DNA of 8,034 nt from Nitrospirota bacterium (GTDB lineage Bacteria; Nitrospirota_A; Leptospirillia; Leptospirillales; Leptospirillaceae): the NCBI GenBank assembly GCA_027415455.1, contig DAIBSV010000085.1, positions 1-8,034 of the forward strand, written 5' to 3'. The notes under the pieces are model-generated. The model had not been told where the DNA came from, searched no databases, and worked only from the letters and a program-made list of their open reading frames with translations. This document shows, piece after piece, positions 1 to 6,896 of this stretch. How positions within the stretch are numbered: position 1 is the first letter of the stretch; each line of letters begins with the position of its first letter. The position numbers and the translations under genes are program-made.

Positions 1-183
1 TTTGTTGATGATTATTTAAAATAATACATTGAGGTTGTTGTAAACAAAGTAAATAACTGTTAAACAATGATTTTTTCCTAACACACTTAAGTTGATTTCA
101 GAATATACTACTCTTTATTGGCAATAATTTATTATAATTTTCTTTATTGAAACGCTATACTCTCATTGTTTATTAATAACTTA
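1..183. other. AT-rich non-coding stretch
   Basis: The first 240 bases contain 55 G+C by hand count, far below the rest of the window. No frame with gene-like content is seen before base 184. A 10-bp inverted repeat lies at 61-70 (TAAACAATGA) and 163-172 (TCATTGTTTA). Several -10-like hexamers occur, including TATACT at 104-109 and 156-161 and TATAAT at 133-138, but none has a well-spaced -35 partner. In DNA this AT-rich such matches are expected by chance. It may be a promoter region for the small gene downstream, or the edge of an acquired AT-rich segment. Confidence 0.55.
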
Positions 184-282
184 ATGATTATTAAAAATAA
201 GAAATCTTCTGAAATGAGGTTTATTGGAACAGACAAACCTCTTGTGCCTGGTCTGTACAAGGAATTTTTTGATCCCAGGTGA
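184..282 (+). CDS. possible 32-codon small ORF overlapping the next gene
   Basis: The frame is open from 151; ATG codons lie at 184 and 214 and the stop is TGA at 280-282. The second ATG would give a 22-residue peptide with TDKPLVPGLYKEFFDPR near its end. Neither start has a visible Shine-Dalgarno sequence. The stop overlaps the GTG start of the next frame in a GTGA quadruplet (279-282). That fits either translational coupling (a leader peptide) or a single gene split by a one-base frameshift. The first codons sit in AT-rich DNA, while the C-terminal half matches the balanced composition downstream. I do not recognise the peptide and the frame may not be expressed. Confidence 0.25.
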   Translation: MIIKNKKSSEMRFIGTDKPLVPGLYKEFFDPR

Positions 283-578
283 AGGATCTCTTTCTTTGCC
301 TCAATAGTGTTCGAGGATTGCTCGAGCAGGCTCCAAACGGATCCTTTATTGTTTCTCCCCAGAGAATCGTTGATGATTACTTGGAAAGCCGGGCCTTCAA
401 GCTTGCTGCAAAACTTCTTGGCCCGGTGAGAAAATTGCTCAAGAAGCCGGTCGGATCACATCCTTCCGCCCACACGTTGGTCGAATCCGTCGAAACTCTT
501 CATCGAATTCAGGCATCGCCCGAAGGGATTTTGGCAAGCGTTCTTTCCTTTGCCAAGTCTGTTTATAAATCTAAATAA
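279..578 (+). CDS. small hypothetical protein, possibly a gene remnant
   Basis: This 99-residue frame starts at GTG 279; a stop at 270-272 rules out any longer version in this frame. An AAGGAA at 259-264 lies about 14 nt upstream, too far for a strong ribosome binding site. The product is basic at its C-terminus, contains the segment SFIVSPQRIVDDYLESRAF (residues 23-41), and appears mostly helical. It has no signal peptide or membrane segment, and I recognise no family. The weak start, the 4-nt overlap with the short frame before it and the abrupt composition change near 235 all suggest the 3' part of a longer gene that lost its 5' end or suffered a frameshift. A genuine small gene is also possible. 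It precedes the glycan genes on the same strand, but an AT-rich gap separates them. Confidence 0.45.
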   Translation: MKDLFLCLNSVRGLLEQAPNGSFIVSPQRIVDDYLESRAFKLAAKLLGPVRKLLKKPVGSHPSAHTLVESVETLHRIQASPEGILASVLSFAKSVYKSK

Positions 579-671
579 ATAATACATAATATTTATATTA
601 ATAATTTTTTTTATCTATCCTTAGGTTGAACTGTTGGAATATCTCTATCGTCAACAAATCCTGGAGTCCTC
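579..671 (+). promoter_or_regulatory. AT-rich leader and ribosome binding site before the GH123-like gene
   Basis: This 93-bp gap is almost pure A+T from 579 to about 615 and includes a T run near 605-612. It is the only place upstream of 672 where a promoter for the glycan genes would be expected. TATATT-like hexamers are present, but I cannot pair them with a convincing -35. GGAG at 663-666 lies 5 nt before the ATG at 672 and is a good Shine-Dalgarno sequence that supports that start. No hairpin terminator for the preceding small gene is visible. Confidence 0.35.
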
Positions 672-2708
672 ATGAATCTTTCCCGCAAAAGTTTTTCTTT
701 CGGAGTTCTCGTTGGTTTTGTTTTAGGGATTGCAATGGTTGGATTAGTCGCTGTTGGAGGGGCGGCCCTTATTTTCCGGAACCCTCATGGGAATCTGGCA
801 AGGCTCGCCATGAGCAAGGCCCATTATTTCCTGGGTCCTTTGGTTTCGATGAAGCATCTGGCGCTGAGTGCCGCTTCAAAGCTCAAGGACCCCGAACTCA
901 AGCTCAAATACCCCCTCTCCTTTCAGGAAGTTTCTTTCTCCGGATCCAGAATTGAAAAATCCGGGGATCTGGTTTCCTGGATCGCCCCGTTTTCCGATCG
1001 CGTCAAAAAGGACGAAGAGCCTCCCCGGTCTCAAGTCAGGGATCAAGGGAAAAGCCGTCCCATTTCCCTGATCGGCCTCAAAGGGGAGACCCTTTCCTTC
1101 CAGTTGATTCTCCGATCCCATGATTCGATGGGCAATCTGCATGTCGTGATCGCGCCCAGTCCTGATGCCGCCTGTCTCACCTTTCACCGGTTCAAGGAGA
1201 TCTACCTGAAGGTAATAGTAAAAAACTATGACGGTGTTCTTCAAAAAGTTGTCAATCCCGATCCCCTGATCCCCTTTACCGATCCCTACACGCCGGGCCA
1301 TCGCCTGATCGACAGTCTCTCTCTTTCCGAAGACAAGAACCAGCCGGTCTGGTTCGATGTTCATCTTTCGGAAACCTGTCAGGGAGGCGACTACACCGCC
1401 ACTCTCAAGGTCGAACAGGACGGTCGGACACTTCGGAAGACCCCCATCCGGATCCATGTCGTCAATGCGACCCTTCCCAAGGATGTGAAGTTCGATCGCT
1501 GGATGCAGCTCTATATGGGCCGCTTCTTCAACGGGGAGTACATTACCAACGACCAGATGCTCCGGCCCATGCTGGCAAAATACTTCGTCATGGCCCACAA
1601 CTACGGCTTTGCCGCGAGCGGCTGCCTGACCATCGGTCCCAATATCCAGTGGAATCCGAACACCGGGCGTATTTCTTCCATCGACTGGACCAAATTCGAC
1701 TCCATGTTCGGGGACTACCTCTCGGGGAACCTCACGGGATCTTCTCCCAACGCCTGGTGCCTTCCCGCACTCGGTCCCTACGTGCTGGGGACCGTGGGGG
1801 GCTTCACCTACATGACGGGGACACCTTCCGAAATTTCAGACTGGAACAAGCTTCCCCGCCAGATCGCGATCGAGGAGGCCAAGGCCATCGTTCAGCACTG
1901 GAAGGAAAAGGGATGGCCCATAAACCATGGATTTGCCTACGTCTGGGACGAGCCCCTTCACCAGCTCTACTATCCGGACGTCTACAAGCTGATCGCCGAC
2001 ATCGCCGACGCGATCCACGAGGGCTCCGACAACCAGATCAGAACCATGATCACCGACGACCCCTACATCTGGGACCGGCACGAGGCGGGCCATCACAAGA
2101 GCGTGATGTACGACAAGATCGACCTCTGGTCTCCCTCCAGCGACACCTACATTCCGGACAAGATCAGGCCCTACCAGAAGGACGGAAAACGCGCCTGGTT
2201 CTACCAGGGAGGTCCCCCCTTCACTCCCGCCTCGGACATCACCGGGTCGGGTCCGGGCCTTCGCATGTGGTTCTGGACGGCCTGGAAGTACAAGCTGGAC
2301 GGGCTCTTCTACTGGGCCGCGGACTTCTGGTCCGGAAACGGGATCGACAACAACCCCTACACCCACGGAGGGACCGAGGACGGGGTCGTCTTCTACCCCG
2401 GCCACCAGCTTCATTTTATCGGTCTTCCGGACATCGACGGTCCGGTTCCCTCGATCCGGATGGCCCAGTGGCGGCGGGGGTACGACGACTACCGGTATTT
2501 TGTCCTGCTCAGGGAGAAGGGGAAAAAAACGGTTGTCAACCACCTGGTCGACGCGATGGTTCCCCATGCGCTGGACGATGGAGGATACATTCCGTATTGG
2601 CGGATCCCCCTCTGGCACCGGCCCGGCGACTGGAACCACGATCCCAAGGCCTGGCACAAGGCCCGGGTGGCCCTTGCCAAAGAGATCGAGAAAGCCGTCG
2701 GGCCGTGA
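672..2708 (+). CDS. membrane-anchored GH123-like glycosidase with C-terminal DUF4091 region
   Basis: The 678-residue product starts at ATG 672, supported by GGAG 5 nt upstream. Residues about 11-35 form one hydrophobic segment with glycines at 11, 15, 19, 24, 29 and 30 and no obvious signal-peptidase site, so it is likely an uncleaved inner-membrane anchor with the rest outside the cytoplasm. Residues about 100-265 look like a beta-sandwich, including the IPFTDPYTPGH and NQPVWFDVHL stretches that precede DUF4091 catalytic regions. A probable TIM barrel follows (about 270-530) with YVWDEP, where Asp426-Glu427 match the adjacent Asp-Glu pair of GH123 N-acetyl-beta-galactosaminidases. The C-terminus has the DUF4091 pattern: WFWTAWKYKLDGLFYWA (from 533), GPVPSIRMAQWRRG and YDDYRYFVLL (604-613). 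By family it should cleave N-acetylhexosamine linkages, but the substrate is inference. Its place before a barrel protein and two glycosyltransferases suggests editing of an exported polysaccharide. G+C rises from the 5' to the 3' end. Confidence 0.82.
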   Translation: MNLSRKSFSFGVLVGFVLGIAMVGLVAVGGAALIFRNPHGNLARLAMSKAHYFLGPLVSMKHLALSAASKLKDPELKLKYPLSFQEVSFSGSRIEKSGDLVSWIAPFSDRVKKDEEPPRSQVRDQGKSRPISLIGLKGETLSFQLILRSHDSMGNLHVVIAPSPDAACLTFHRFKEIYLKVIVKNYDGVLQKVVNPDPLIPFTDPYTPGHRLIDSLSLSEDKNQPVWFDVHLSETCQGGDYTATLKVEQDGRTLRKTPIRIHVVNATLPKDVKFDRWMQLYMGRFFNGEYITNDQMLRPMLAKYFVMAHNYGFAASGCLTIGPNIQWNPNTGRISSIDWTKFDSMFGDYLSGNLTGSSPNAWCLPALGPYVLGTVGGFTYMTGTPSEISDWNKLPRQIAIEEAKAIVQHWKEKGWPINHGFAYVWDEPLHQLYYPDVYKLIADIADAIHEGSDNQIRTMITDDPYIWDRHEAGHHKSVMYDKIDLWSPSSDTYIPDKIRPYQKDGKRAWFYQGGPPFTPASDITGSGPGLRMWFWTAWKYKLDGLFYWAADFWSGNGIDNNPYTHGGTEDGVVFYPGHQLHFIGLPDIDGPVPSIRMAQWRRGYDDYRYFVLLREKGKKTVVNHLVDAMVPHALDDGGYIPYWRIPLWHRPGDWNHDPKAWHKARVALAKEIEKAVGP

Positions 2709-2764
2709 CGCGGAAAGATCCTGTTTTCCTTCCGTAATAATTTTAGGCACACTAATTGCTTTGA

Positions 2765-2796
2765 CATCCTCCCGAAAACTATTGTCGGGGAGGATG
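2765..2796 (+). promoter_or_regulatory. inverted repeat burying the ribosome binding site of the barrel-protein gene
   Basis: CATCCTCCC (2765-2773) is exactly complementary to GGGAGGATG (2788-2796). The stem can extend by G2774-C2786 and A2775-T2785 with G2787 bulged, leaving a loop of about 9 nt. The 3' arm contains the purine-rich Shine-Dalgarno sequence GGGGAGG (2787-2793) of the gene starting at 2798, so a folded leader would hide it. There is no T tract, so it is not a standard terminator. The preceding TTGACATCCTCCC (2761-2773) is the reverse complement of the GGGAGGATGTCAA motif I associate with ends of some IS200/IS605-type elements. The repeat could therefore be an element relic reused as a leader. 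Pairing is seen directly; regulation is inference. Confidence 0.5.
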
Positions 2797-2817
2797 AATG
2801 CCGTCTGGAAAGAATGA
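2794..2817 (+). CDS. 7-codon mini-ORF overlapping the start of the barrel-protein gene
   Basis: ATG at 2794 sits directly after the GGGGAGG sequence and opens a frame of seven codons (MNAVWKE) ending in TGA at 2815-2817. It overlaps the ATG at 2798 in another frame. It could be a decoy or coupling start that competes for the same ribosome binding site. Its 1-nt spacing from the Shine-Dalgarno sequence is poor, so it is probably not translated much. Confidence 0.12.
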   Translation: MNAVWKE

Positions 2818-4573
2818 AAAGCGTTTGAGTGGGTACCAACTTCATCGGAAGCTTATCCGCCTGCTTCTGATCGGGCTCTTTCTGTCGGGATCGGGGGTCT
2901 CCGAGGCGACCCCGCTCTATGGCCCCGCCCCCTCCAATGCGGCGGGAGGCCAGCCGGTGCAGGGGGGCGACTTCAATCCGCCCCCCGTTCCGGATCAGGC
3001 CGTCCCCTCCGCCAACGGGCCCGGGTTCAACGGGACCAATCCCGGCGGGGTTCCACAGAACGGTTCCTCTCCCACGCTTTCTCCGACAAGCGGATCCCCC
3101 GGTTCCCAGAACGGGACTCCGGGATCGGCAAACGGCTCCCAGCCTCCGGTTTCCTCCGCCCCGACCTTCATGAACGGGGCCCTTCCGAACACGACAAACC
3201 CCTTTCTTCCCAACAATGTCTCCCCCGGGCTGATCTCGGGCCCCCTCGAAAACGCCTATCTTCTGGACGGCGTTCCCCAGATGGCGGCCCCCCTGATGTC
3301 GGCGGTCTACCGGCCCTTCGGACTGACCTACTTCCAGCCCAACCCCTTCCAGGTGACCCCCCAGGGAACGGTGTCGCTGACGGGGGCCTTCGGAGAGGAA
3401 ACCAATGTCAATTTCTCCCCCACCCAGCCCGAGGCTGGGGGATACTATATGATCATGCCGGCGGTGATGTACTCGAATTTCGACGATTACGGATATCTCT
3501 CCCTTCTCGCGAATGTCGGGTATTACGGCTACGACACCGGGAACATCCCCCCCTATCTCGAAGAGGTGGGAGGTCTCTCGGCCGGGACCTATCTCGGAAC
3601 GCGGGTCTTCGTGGGGGCCCAGGATTTCGTCTTCAACGGCTCGACTCCCATGATGAACGGCCAGCCGATGCAGTTTCTGAACGGGATCAATGCCGCCTAC
3701 GGCAACTTGTCCGACGCCGAGGTGGGGGTGGCGCTCACCCCCAAGGTCACCTTCGTCGAGTCGGCCTCTGACGAATACTATGGAAACGAAGGCTATGGGG
3801 CGGGGTTCATGAACCTCCAGGCGGTGACCAGCGCGCTCAACTACATGGACAAGCTTAACTATCTGAATGTTTCCTATATCTACCAGCAGGGGCTCTTCTC
3901 CGACTTCCCGAGCTTTTATTCCAACGGGGCCTCGGGAACGGCGATGCGCCAGCTCAACCCCACCACCTCGCTGGGAGCCGGCGGAACGGTGTTCTATTAT
4001 TTCTATCCGGATCTTCCCACCTTCAATATGACGATGTACTCCTACTACGGGATTTTTACCCGGAGCCTGACGCGGCGTGTTTTTCTTTCGGCCATGGGGG
4101 GATGGAACGCCGTGGTCTTCGAAAACGGCCAGAATTTCCAGGCGCCGGAGTGGGATATCAACCTGGGGTACAGCGATCCCCGTCTGGGAATCGGCGTCAA
4201 TGTCGGAGAATTCATCGAGAACGACAACTCCTTCGGGATCGAGATGGGACCTGAAAAGGTCAAGGAGGCCATGGGCTATCTATCCTACACGATCGGGCCC
4301 AAGACCTCGCTGTTTGCCAATGTGGGCTATACCTATTACGACTTTCTCGCGGCCGCGCCATTCGCCAACAGCTTCTTCCAGACTCTTTCGCCGACCATCT
4401 CCTACAACGGAACCTTCCTCGAGGGAACCGCCGGGGTCTCCTATCTGCCCCGGCCCTGGATCACGACCACTCTCATGTACAACGTCATCGACGGCACGAC
4501 GAACATCCCCAACGAAACCATCGTCGACCAGATGGTCCTCGCCATGGTGACCCTGACCTGGAATTTCAAGTGA
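2798..4573 (+). CDS. exported outer-membrane beta-barrel protein of the glycan locus
   Basis: The 591-residue product starts at ATG 2798, 4 nt after GGGGAGG. That is rather tight spacing, but no better in-frame start precedes the signal sequence. Residues 1-37 form a signal peptide: basic n-region, hydrophobic LIRLLLIGLFLSG, probable cleavage after VSEA. Residues 38 to about 150 are low-complexity Gly/Pro/Asn/Ser, a likely flexible periplasmic or surface linker. From about 190 the chain is rich in Tyr, Phe and Gly with alternating strands (TVSLTGAFGEETNVNFSP, LSLLANVGYYGYD, TSLFANVGYTYYDF) and ends in the strand LAMVTLTWNFK, typical of a transmembrane barrel. I see no cysteine. The barrel recalls the putative beta-barrel porin 2 type often found in exopolysaccharide clusters, but I cannot confirm the family. 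The gene is coupled to the following glycosyltransferase by a 4-nt overlap, so it probably secretes or anchors their product. Confidence 0.7.
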   Translation: MPSGKNEKRLSGYQLHRKLIRLLLIGLFLSGSGVSEATPLYGPAPSNAAGGQPVQGGDFNPPPVPDQAVPSANGPGFNGTNPGGVPQNGSSPTLSPTSGSPGSQNGTPGSANGSQPPVSSAPTFMNGALPNTTNPFLPNNVSPGLISGPLENAYLLDGVPQMAAPLMSAVYRPFGLTYFQPNPFQVTPQGTVSLTGAFGEETNVNFSPTQPEAGGYYMIMPAVMYSNFDDYGYLSLLANVGYYGYDTGNIPPYLEEVGGLSAGTYLGTRVFVGAQDFVFNGSTPMMNGQPMQFLNGINAAYGNLSDAEVGVALTPKVTFVESASDEYYGNEGYGAGFMNLQAVTSALNYMDKLNYLNVSYIYQQGLFSDFPSFYSNGASGTAMRQLNPTTSLGAGGTVFYYFYPDLPTFNMTMYSYYGIFTRSLTRRVFLSAMGGWNAVVFENGQNFQAPEWDINLGYSDPRLGIGVNVGEFIENDNSFGIEMGPEKVKEAMGYLSYTIGPKTSLFANVGYTYYDFLAAAPFANSFFQTLSPTISYNGTFLEGTAGVSYLPRPWITTTLMYNVIDGTTNIPNETIVDQMVLAMVTLTWNFK

Positions 4574-5772
4574 CATCGACTCCCGATCGAGGCGAAGAGG
4601 GATTTTGGGAGTCCGGGAAAAGAATCTCAGTCTGCCACCTCCTCCCCGCCCTCCCCGCCCACGGAGCGGAACAGCTCCTTCTGGACATCGTCCGCCACAC
4701 GGACCGGGAGCGGGTGAGGCTGTCGGTCTGTCTGATCTCGGATCTGGGGACTCTGGTGCCGGAGTTCGAGGCCCTGGGGATTCCCGTCGCCTTTCTTCCC
4801 AAGAAGGGCCGGACGGATCTCTCCATCGTCTTCCGGCTCGCCCGCTTCTTCCGGAGGAACCGCTTCGACGTCGTCCACACCCATCTCTTCACAGCCGACC
4901 TCTGGGGGAGGATGGCGGGACTCCTTTCCCCGGTCTTCATCGTCTCCACCTCCCACACCACGCGCGACCCCAACATCGGGCGCCTGGGGCGCCTTCTCGA
5001 CAAAGTCCTCGACCGCCGGAACGATGCGGTCATCTGCGTCTCGGAGGCTGTCCGGCGCTACCGGGTCGAGGAGGCGGGCTTCGATCCCAAAAAGCTCCAC
5101 CTCATCGAAAACGGGATCGACCTCGACCGGTTTCAAAAGACCGCTCCGAGGGAGGAGATGGAGCGGAGGCTGGGGCTACCCCCCGGGCGCCGGTGGGCCG
5201 TCATCGTGGGCCGCCTCGTCCCGCTCAAGGGACACCGCTTCCTGATCGAGGCCCTTTCCCTTCTGGCGAAGGATTTCCCGGATCTAGGTCTTCTGATCGC
5301 GGGCGCCGGAGAAGAGGAAGCCGCCCTCCGGGCCGAGACTGAGGCCCTGGGCCTCTCCGATCGGGTCGTCTTTCTCGGCCTCCGGCGGGACATCCCCGAC
5401 CTCCTGGGCCTCTCGGAGCTCCTGGTCCTCCCCTCCTCCCGGGAAGGCCTTCCTATCGTTCTCCTCGAGGCCCTGGCCGCTTCCCTTCCGGTCGTGGTGA
5501 CGCCGGTCGGCGGAATCCCCGAGGTGGTCGAAGACGGAAAGACCGGGTTTTTCGTGACCCAGGAGCCGGCGTCGATCGCCTCGGCGCTTCGCCGGATCCT
5601 CGAAAGTCCGGAGAGCTCCCGGGCCATGGGGGCGAATGCCCGCCGCCTGATCGAAGAGCGGTACGACATCCGGTCGGTGGCCCGGCGGTACGAAAATCTC
5701 TACCGGAGCCTTCTGGCCAAGCGGCGTCCGCCTCATCCAGCGACACCGGCCGTCTCCCGGGAGAAGCCATGA
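4570..5772 (+). CDS. GT4-type glycosyltransferase (first of a pair)
   Basis: The 400-residue protein starts at GTG 4570, overlapping the previous stop (GTGA). No later start keeps the N-terminal Rossmann strand, and no strong Shine-Dalgarno is seen, so translation probably depends on coupling. The N-domain (about 17-190) has RISVCHLLPALPAHGAEQLL, with the acceptor-side HGAEQ loop usual in this family, and FDVVHTHLF. The C-domain (about 209-385) has VGRLVPLKGHRFLIEAL with Arg215 and Lys220, positioned as nucleotide-sugar phosphate ligands. It also has the family EX7E motif, Glu292 and Glu300, in SREGLPIVLLEAL. These are the hallmarks of retaining GT-B glycosyltransferases of CAZy family GT4. 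No membrane segment is seen, so it is likely cytoplasmic or peripheral, adding a sugar to a lipid-linked or growing glycan. Donor and acceptor cannot be read from the sequence. G+C is near 70%. Confidence 0.9.
   Translation: MTSTPDRGEEGFWESGKRISVCHLLPALPAHGAEQLLLDIVRHTDRERVRLSVCLISDLGTLVPEFEALGIPVAFLPKKGRTDLSIVFRLARFFRRNRFDVVHTHLFTADLWGRMAGLLSPVFIVSTSHTTRDPNIGRLGRLLDKVLDRRNDAVICVSEAVRRYRVEEAGFDPKKLHLIENGIDLDRFQKTAPREEMERRLGLPPGRRWAVIVGRLVPLKGHRFLIEALSLLAKDFPDLGLLIAGAGEEEAALRAETEALGLSDRVVFLGLRRDIPDLLGLSELLVLPSSREGLPIVLLEALAASLPVVVTPVGGIPEVVEDGKTGFFVTQEPASIASALRRILESPESSRAMGANARRLIEERYDIRSVARRYENLYRSLLAKRRPPHPATPAVSREKP
5759..5763 (+). promoter_or_regulatory. Shine-Dalgarno sequence of the second glycosyltransferase
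   Basis: GGGAG lies inside the 3' end of the first glycosyltransferase gene, 5 nt before ATG 5769. With the ATGA overlap it fixes the start of the second enzyme and allows both coupled and direct initiation. Confidence 0.6.
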
Positions 5773-6896
5773 CCTCCGTCCTCTACCTCGTCGACAACCT
5801 GGGCCCCGGCGGAAGCCAGCGCTATGTGGCGGAGCTGGCCCGGCACGCCGCCTCCTTCGGGGTCTCCCCCCACGTCTGCTCCGCCAAGGAAGGGGGCGTC
5901 TTTCACGAAGAGCTCCTCCGGGAAGGGACGCCGCTCTTCTTTGCCCCCTTCAGGAAGCTCTACGGACGGGACGGATTGCAGGCCCTTGCATCGATCGTCC
6001 GCTACATCCGCACGCACCGGATCGACGTGGTCCACACCTTTCAGACCAACGCCAACATCCTGGGCACGATGGCCGCCCGGATCACCGGCCGGCGCGTGAT
6101 CACCACCCGCCGGGACATGGGCGATTTCGGCATGCGGGGGTCCTCCCGCCTTGCGGCCTTCGAAACCCTCGTCATCAACCGCCTCGCCCACCGGATCGTC
6201 GCGAATTCCCAGGCGGCGATGGAGGCCGCCCGGGACCGCGAAGGGATTCCCGCAGGAAAGCTCGGCCGCATCTACAACGGCATCGACTGCGGCAGATTCC
6301 GGCCCGAAGCGGAAAAAGGTCCGTGGCGGCGTGCCCTGAAAGTCCCCGAAACCGCCTCCTGCGTCTTCGGGATCGTGGCGGGCCACCGCCCCGTCAAGTC
6401 GGTCGACACGGCGATCCGGGCATTCGCATGCGTCCGCGAGCGCCAGCCGGACACCCTTCTGCTCCTGGTGGGGGGCGGCCCCGAGCGCCCCGCCCTCGAG
6501 GCGCTGGTCCGGGATCTCGGCCTGACGGAGACGGCCCTCTTCCTGGGAGCCCGGGAGGATGTGGAAAATCTTCTGCCGGCCTTCGACGTCTTCCTGAACA
6601 GCTCGAAGAGCGAAAGCTTCTCGAACGCCATTCTCGAGGCCATGGCGGCGGGTCTTCCCGTGGTGGCGACCCGGGTGGGGGGCAATCCCGAATCGGTGGC
6701 GGACGGCCGGACGGGATTTCTCGTGGCTCCCGGCGATCCGGAGGCCATGGGGGAGGCAATGGCCGCCCTGGCCGCCGATTCCGATCTCCGGCTACGGATG
6801 GGGCGCGCCGGGAGAGAGCGGGTCGAAACGCTCTTTTCCAAGGAGAGATCCTTTTCGGAGCTCGCCGCCCTTTACCGGTCGGTCATGGGAGGCTGA
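5769..6896 (+). CDS. GT4-type glycosyltransferase (second of a pair)
   Basis: The 375-residue protein begins at ATG 5769, overlapping the upstream stop as ATGA, with a good Shine-Dalgarno sequence. The N-domain opens with SVLYLVDNLGPGGSQRYVAE, a GGSQ-type loop common in GT4 enzymes, followed by IDVVHTFQTNANI and VITTRRD. The C-domain has GIVAGHRPVKSVDTAIRAF, with Arg207 and Lys210 as likely donor-phosphate ligands; their spacing is shorter than in the neighbouring enzyme. The EX7E pair is Glu282 and Glu290 in SESFSNAILEAMAAGLPVV. The two enzymes share fold and motifs but differ widely in sequence, so they probably make different linkages rather than being a recent duplication. No membrane segment is seen. 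It is the last intact gene of the set. Its sugar specificity is not deducible. Confidence 0.9.
   Translation: MTSVLYLVDNLGPGGSQRYVAELARHAASFGVSPHVCSAKEGGVFHEELLREGTPLFFAPFRKLYGRDGLQALASIVRYIRTHRIDVVHTFQTNANILGTMAARITGRRVITTRRDMGDFGMRGSSRLAAFETLVINRLAHRIVANSQAAMEAARDREGIPAGKLGRIYNGIDCGRFRPEAEKGPWRRALKVPETASCVFGIVAGHRPVKSVDTAIRAFACVRERQPDTLLLLVGGGPERPALEALVRDLGLTETALFLGAREDVENLLPAFDVFLNSSKSESFSNAILEAMAAGLPVVATRVGGNPESVADGRTGFLVAPGDPEAMGEAMAALAADSDLRLRMGRAGRERVETLFSKERSFSELAALYRSVMGG

Noticed and set aside
369..379. GTTGATGATTA repeated at 4-14 and 369-379
   Set aside because: Eleven AT-rich bases can recur by chance in this composition, and the contexts share nothing else.
876..1598. Long - strand frame opposite the GH123-like gene (240 codons)
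   Set aside because: It mirrors a gene with clear family motifs; its translation is low in recognisable structure, and the same applies to 1836-2750 on the - strand.
1649..2737. 362-codon + strand frame inside the GH123-like gene
   Set aside because: The Arg/Pro/Gly-rich translation is typical of an out-of-frame reading of GC-rich DNA; the real frame carries the DUF4091 motifs.
2761..2790. Promoter with TTGACA at 2761-2766
   Set aside because: No acceptable -10 hexamer lies 16-18 bp downstream, and the TTGACA is part of the inverted-repeat motif.
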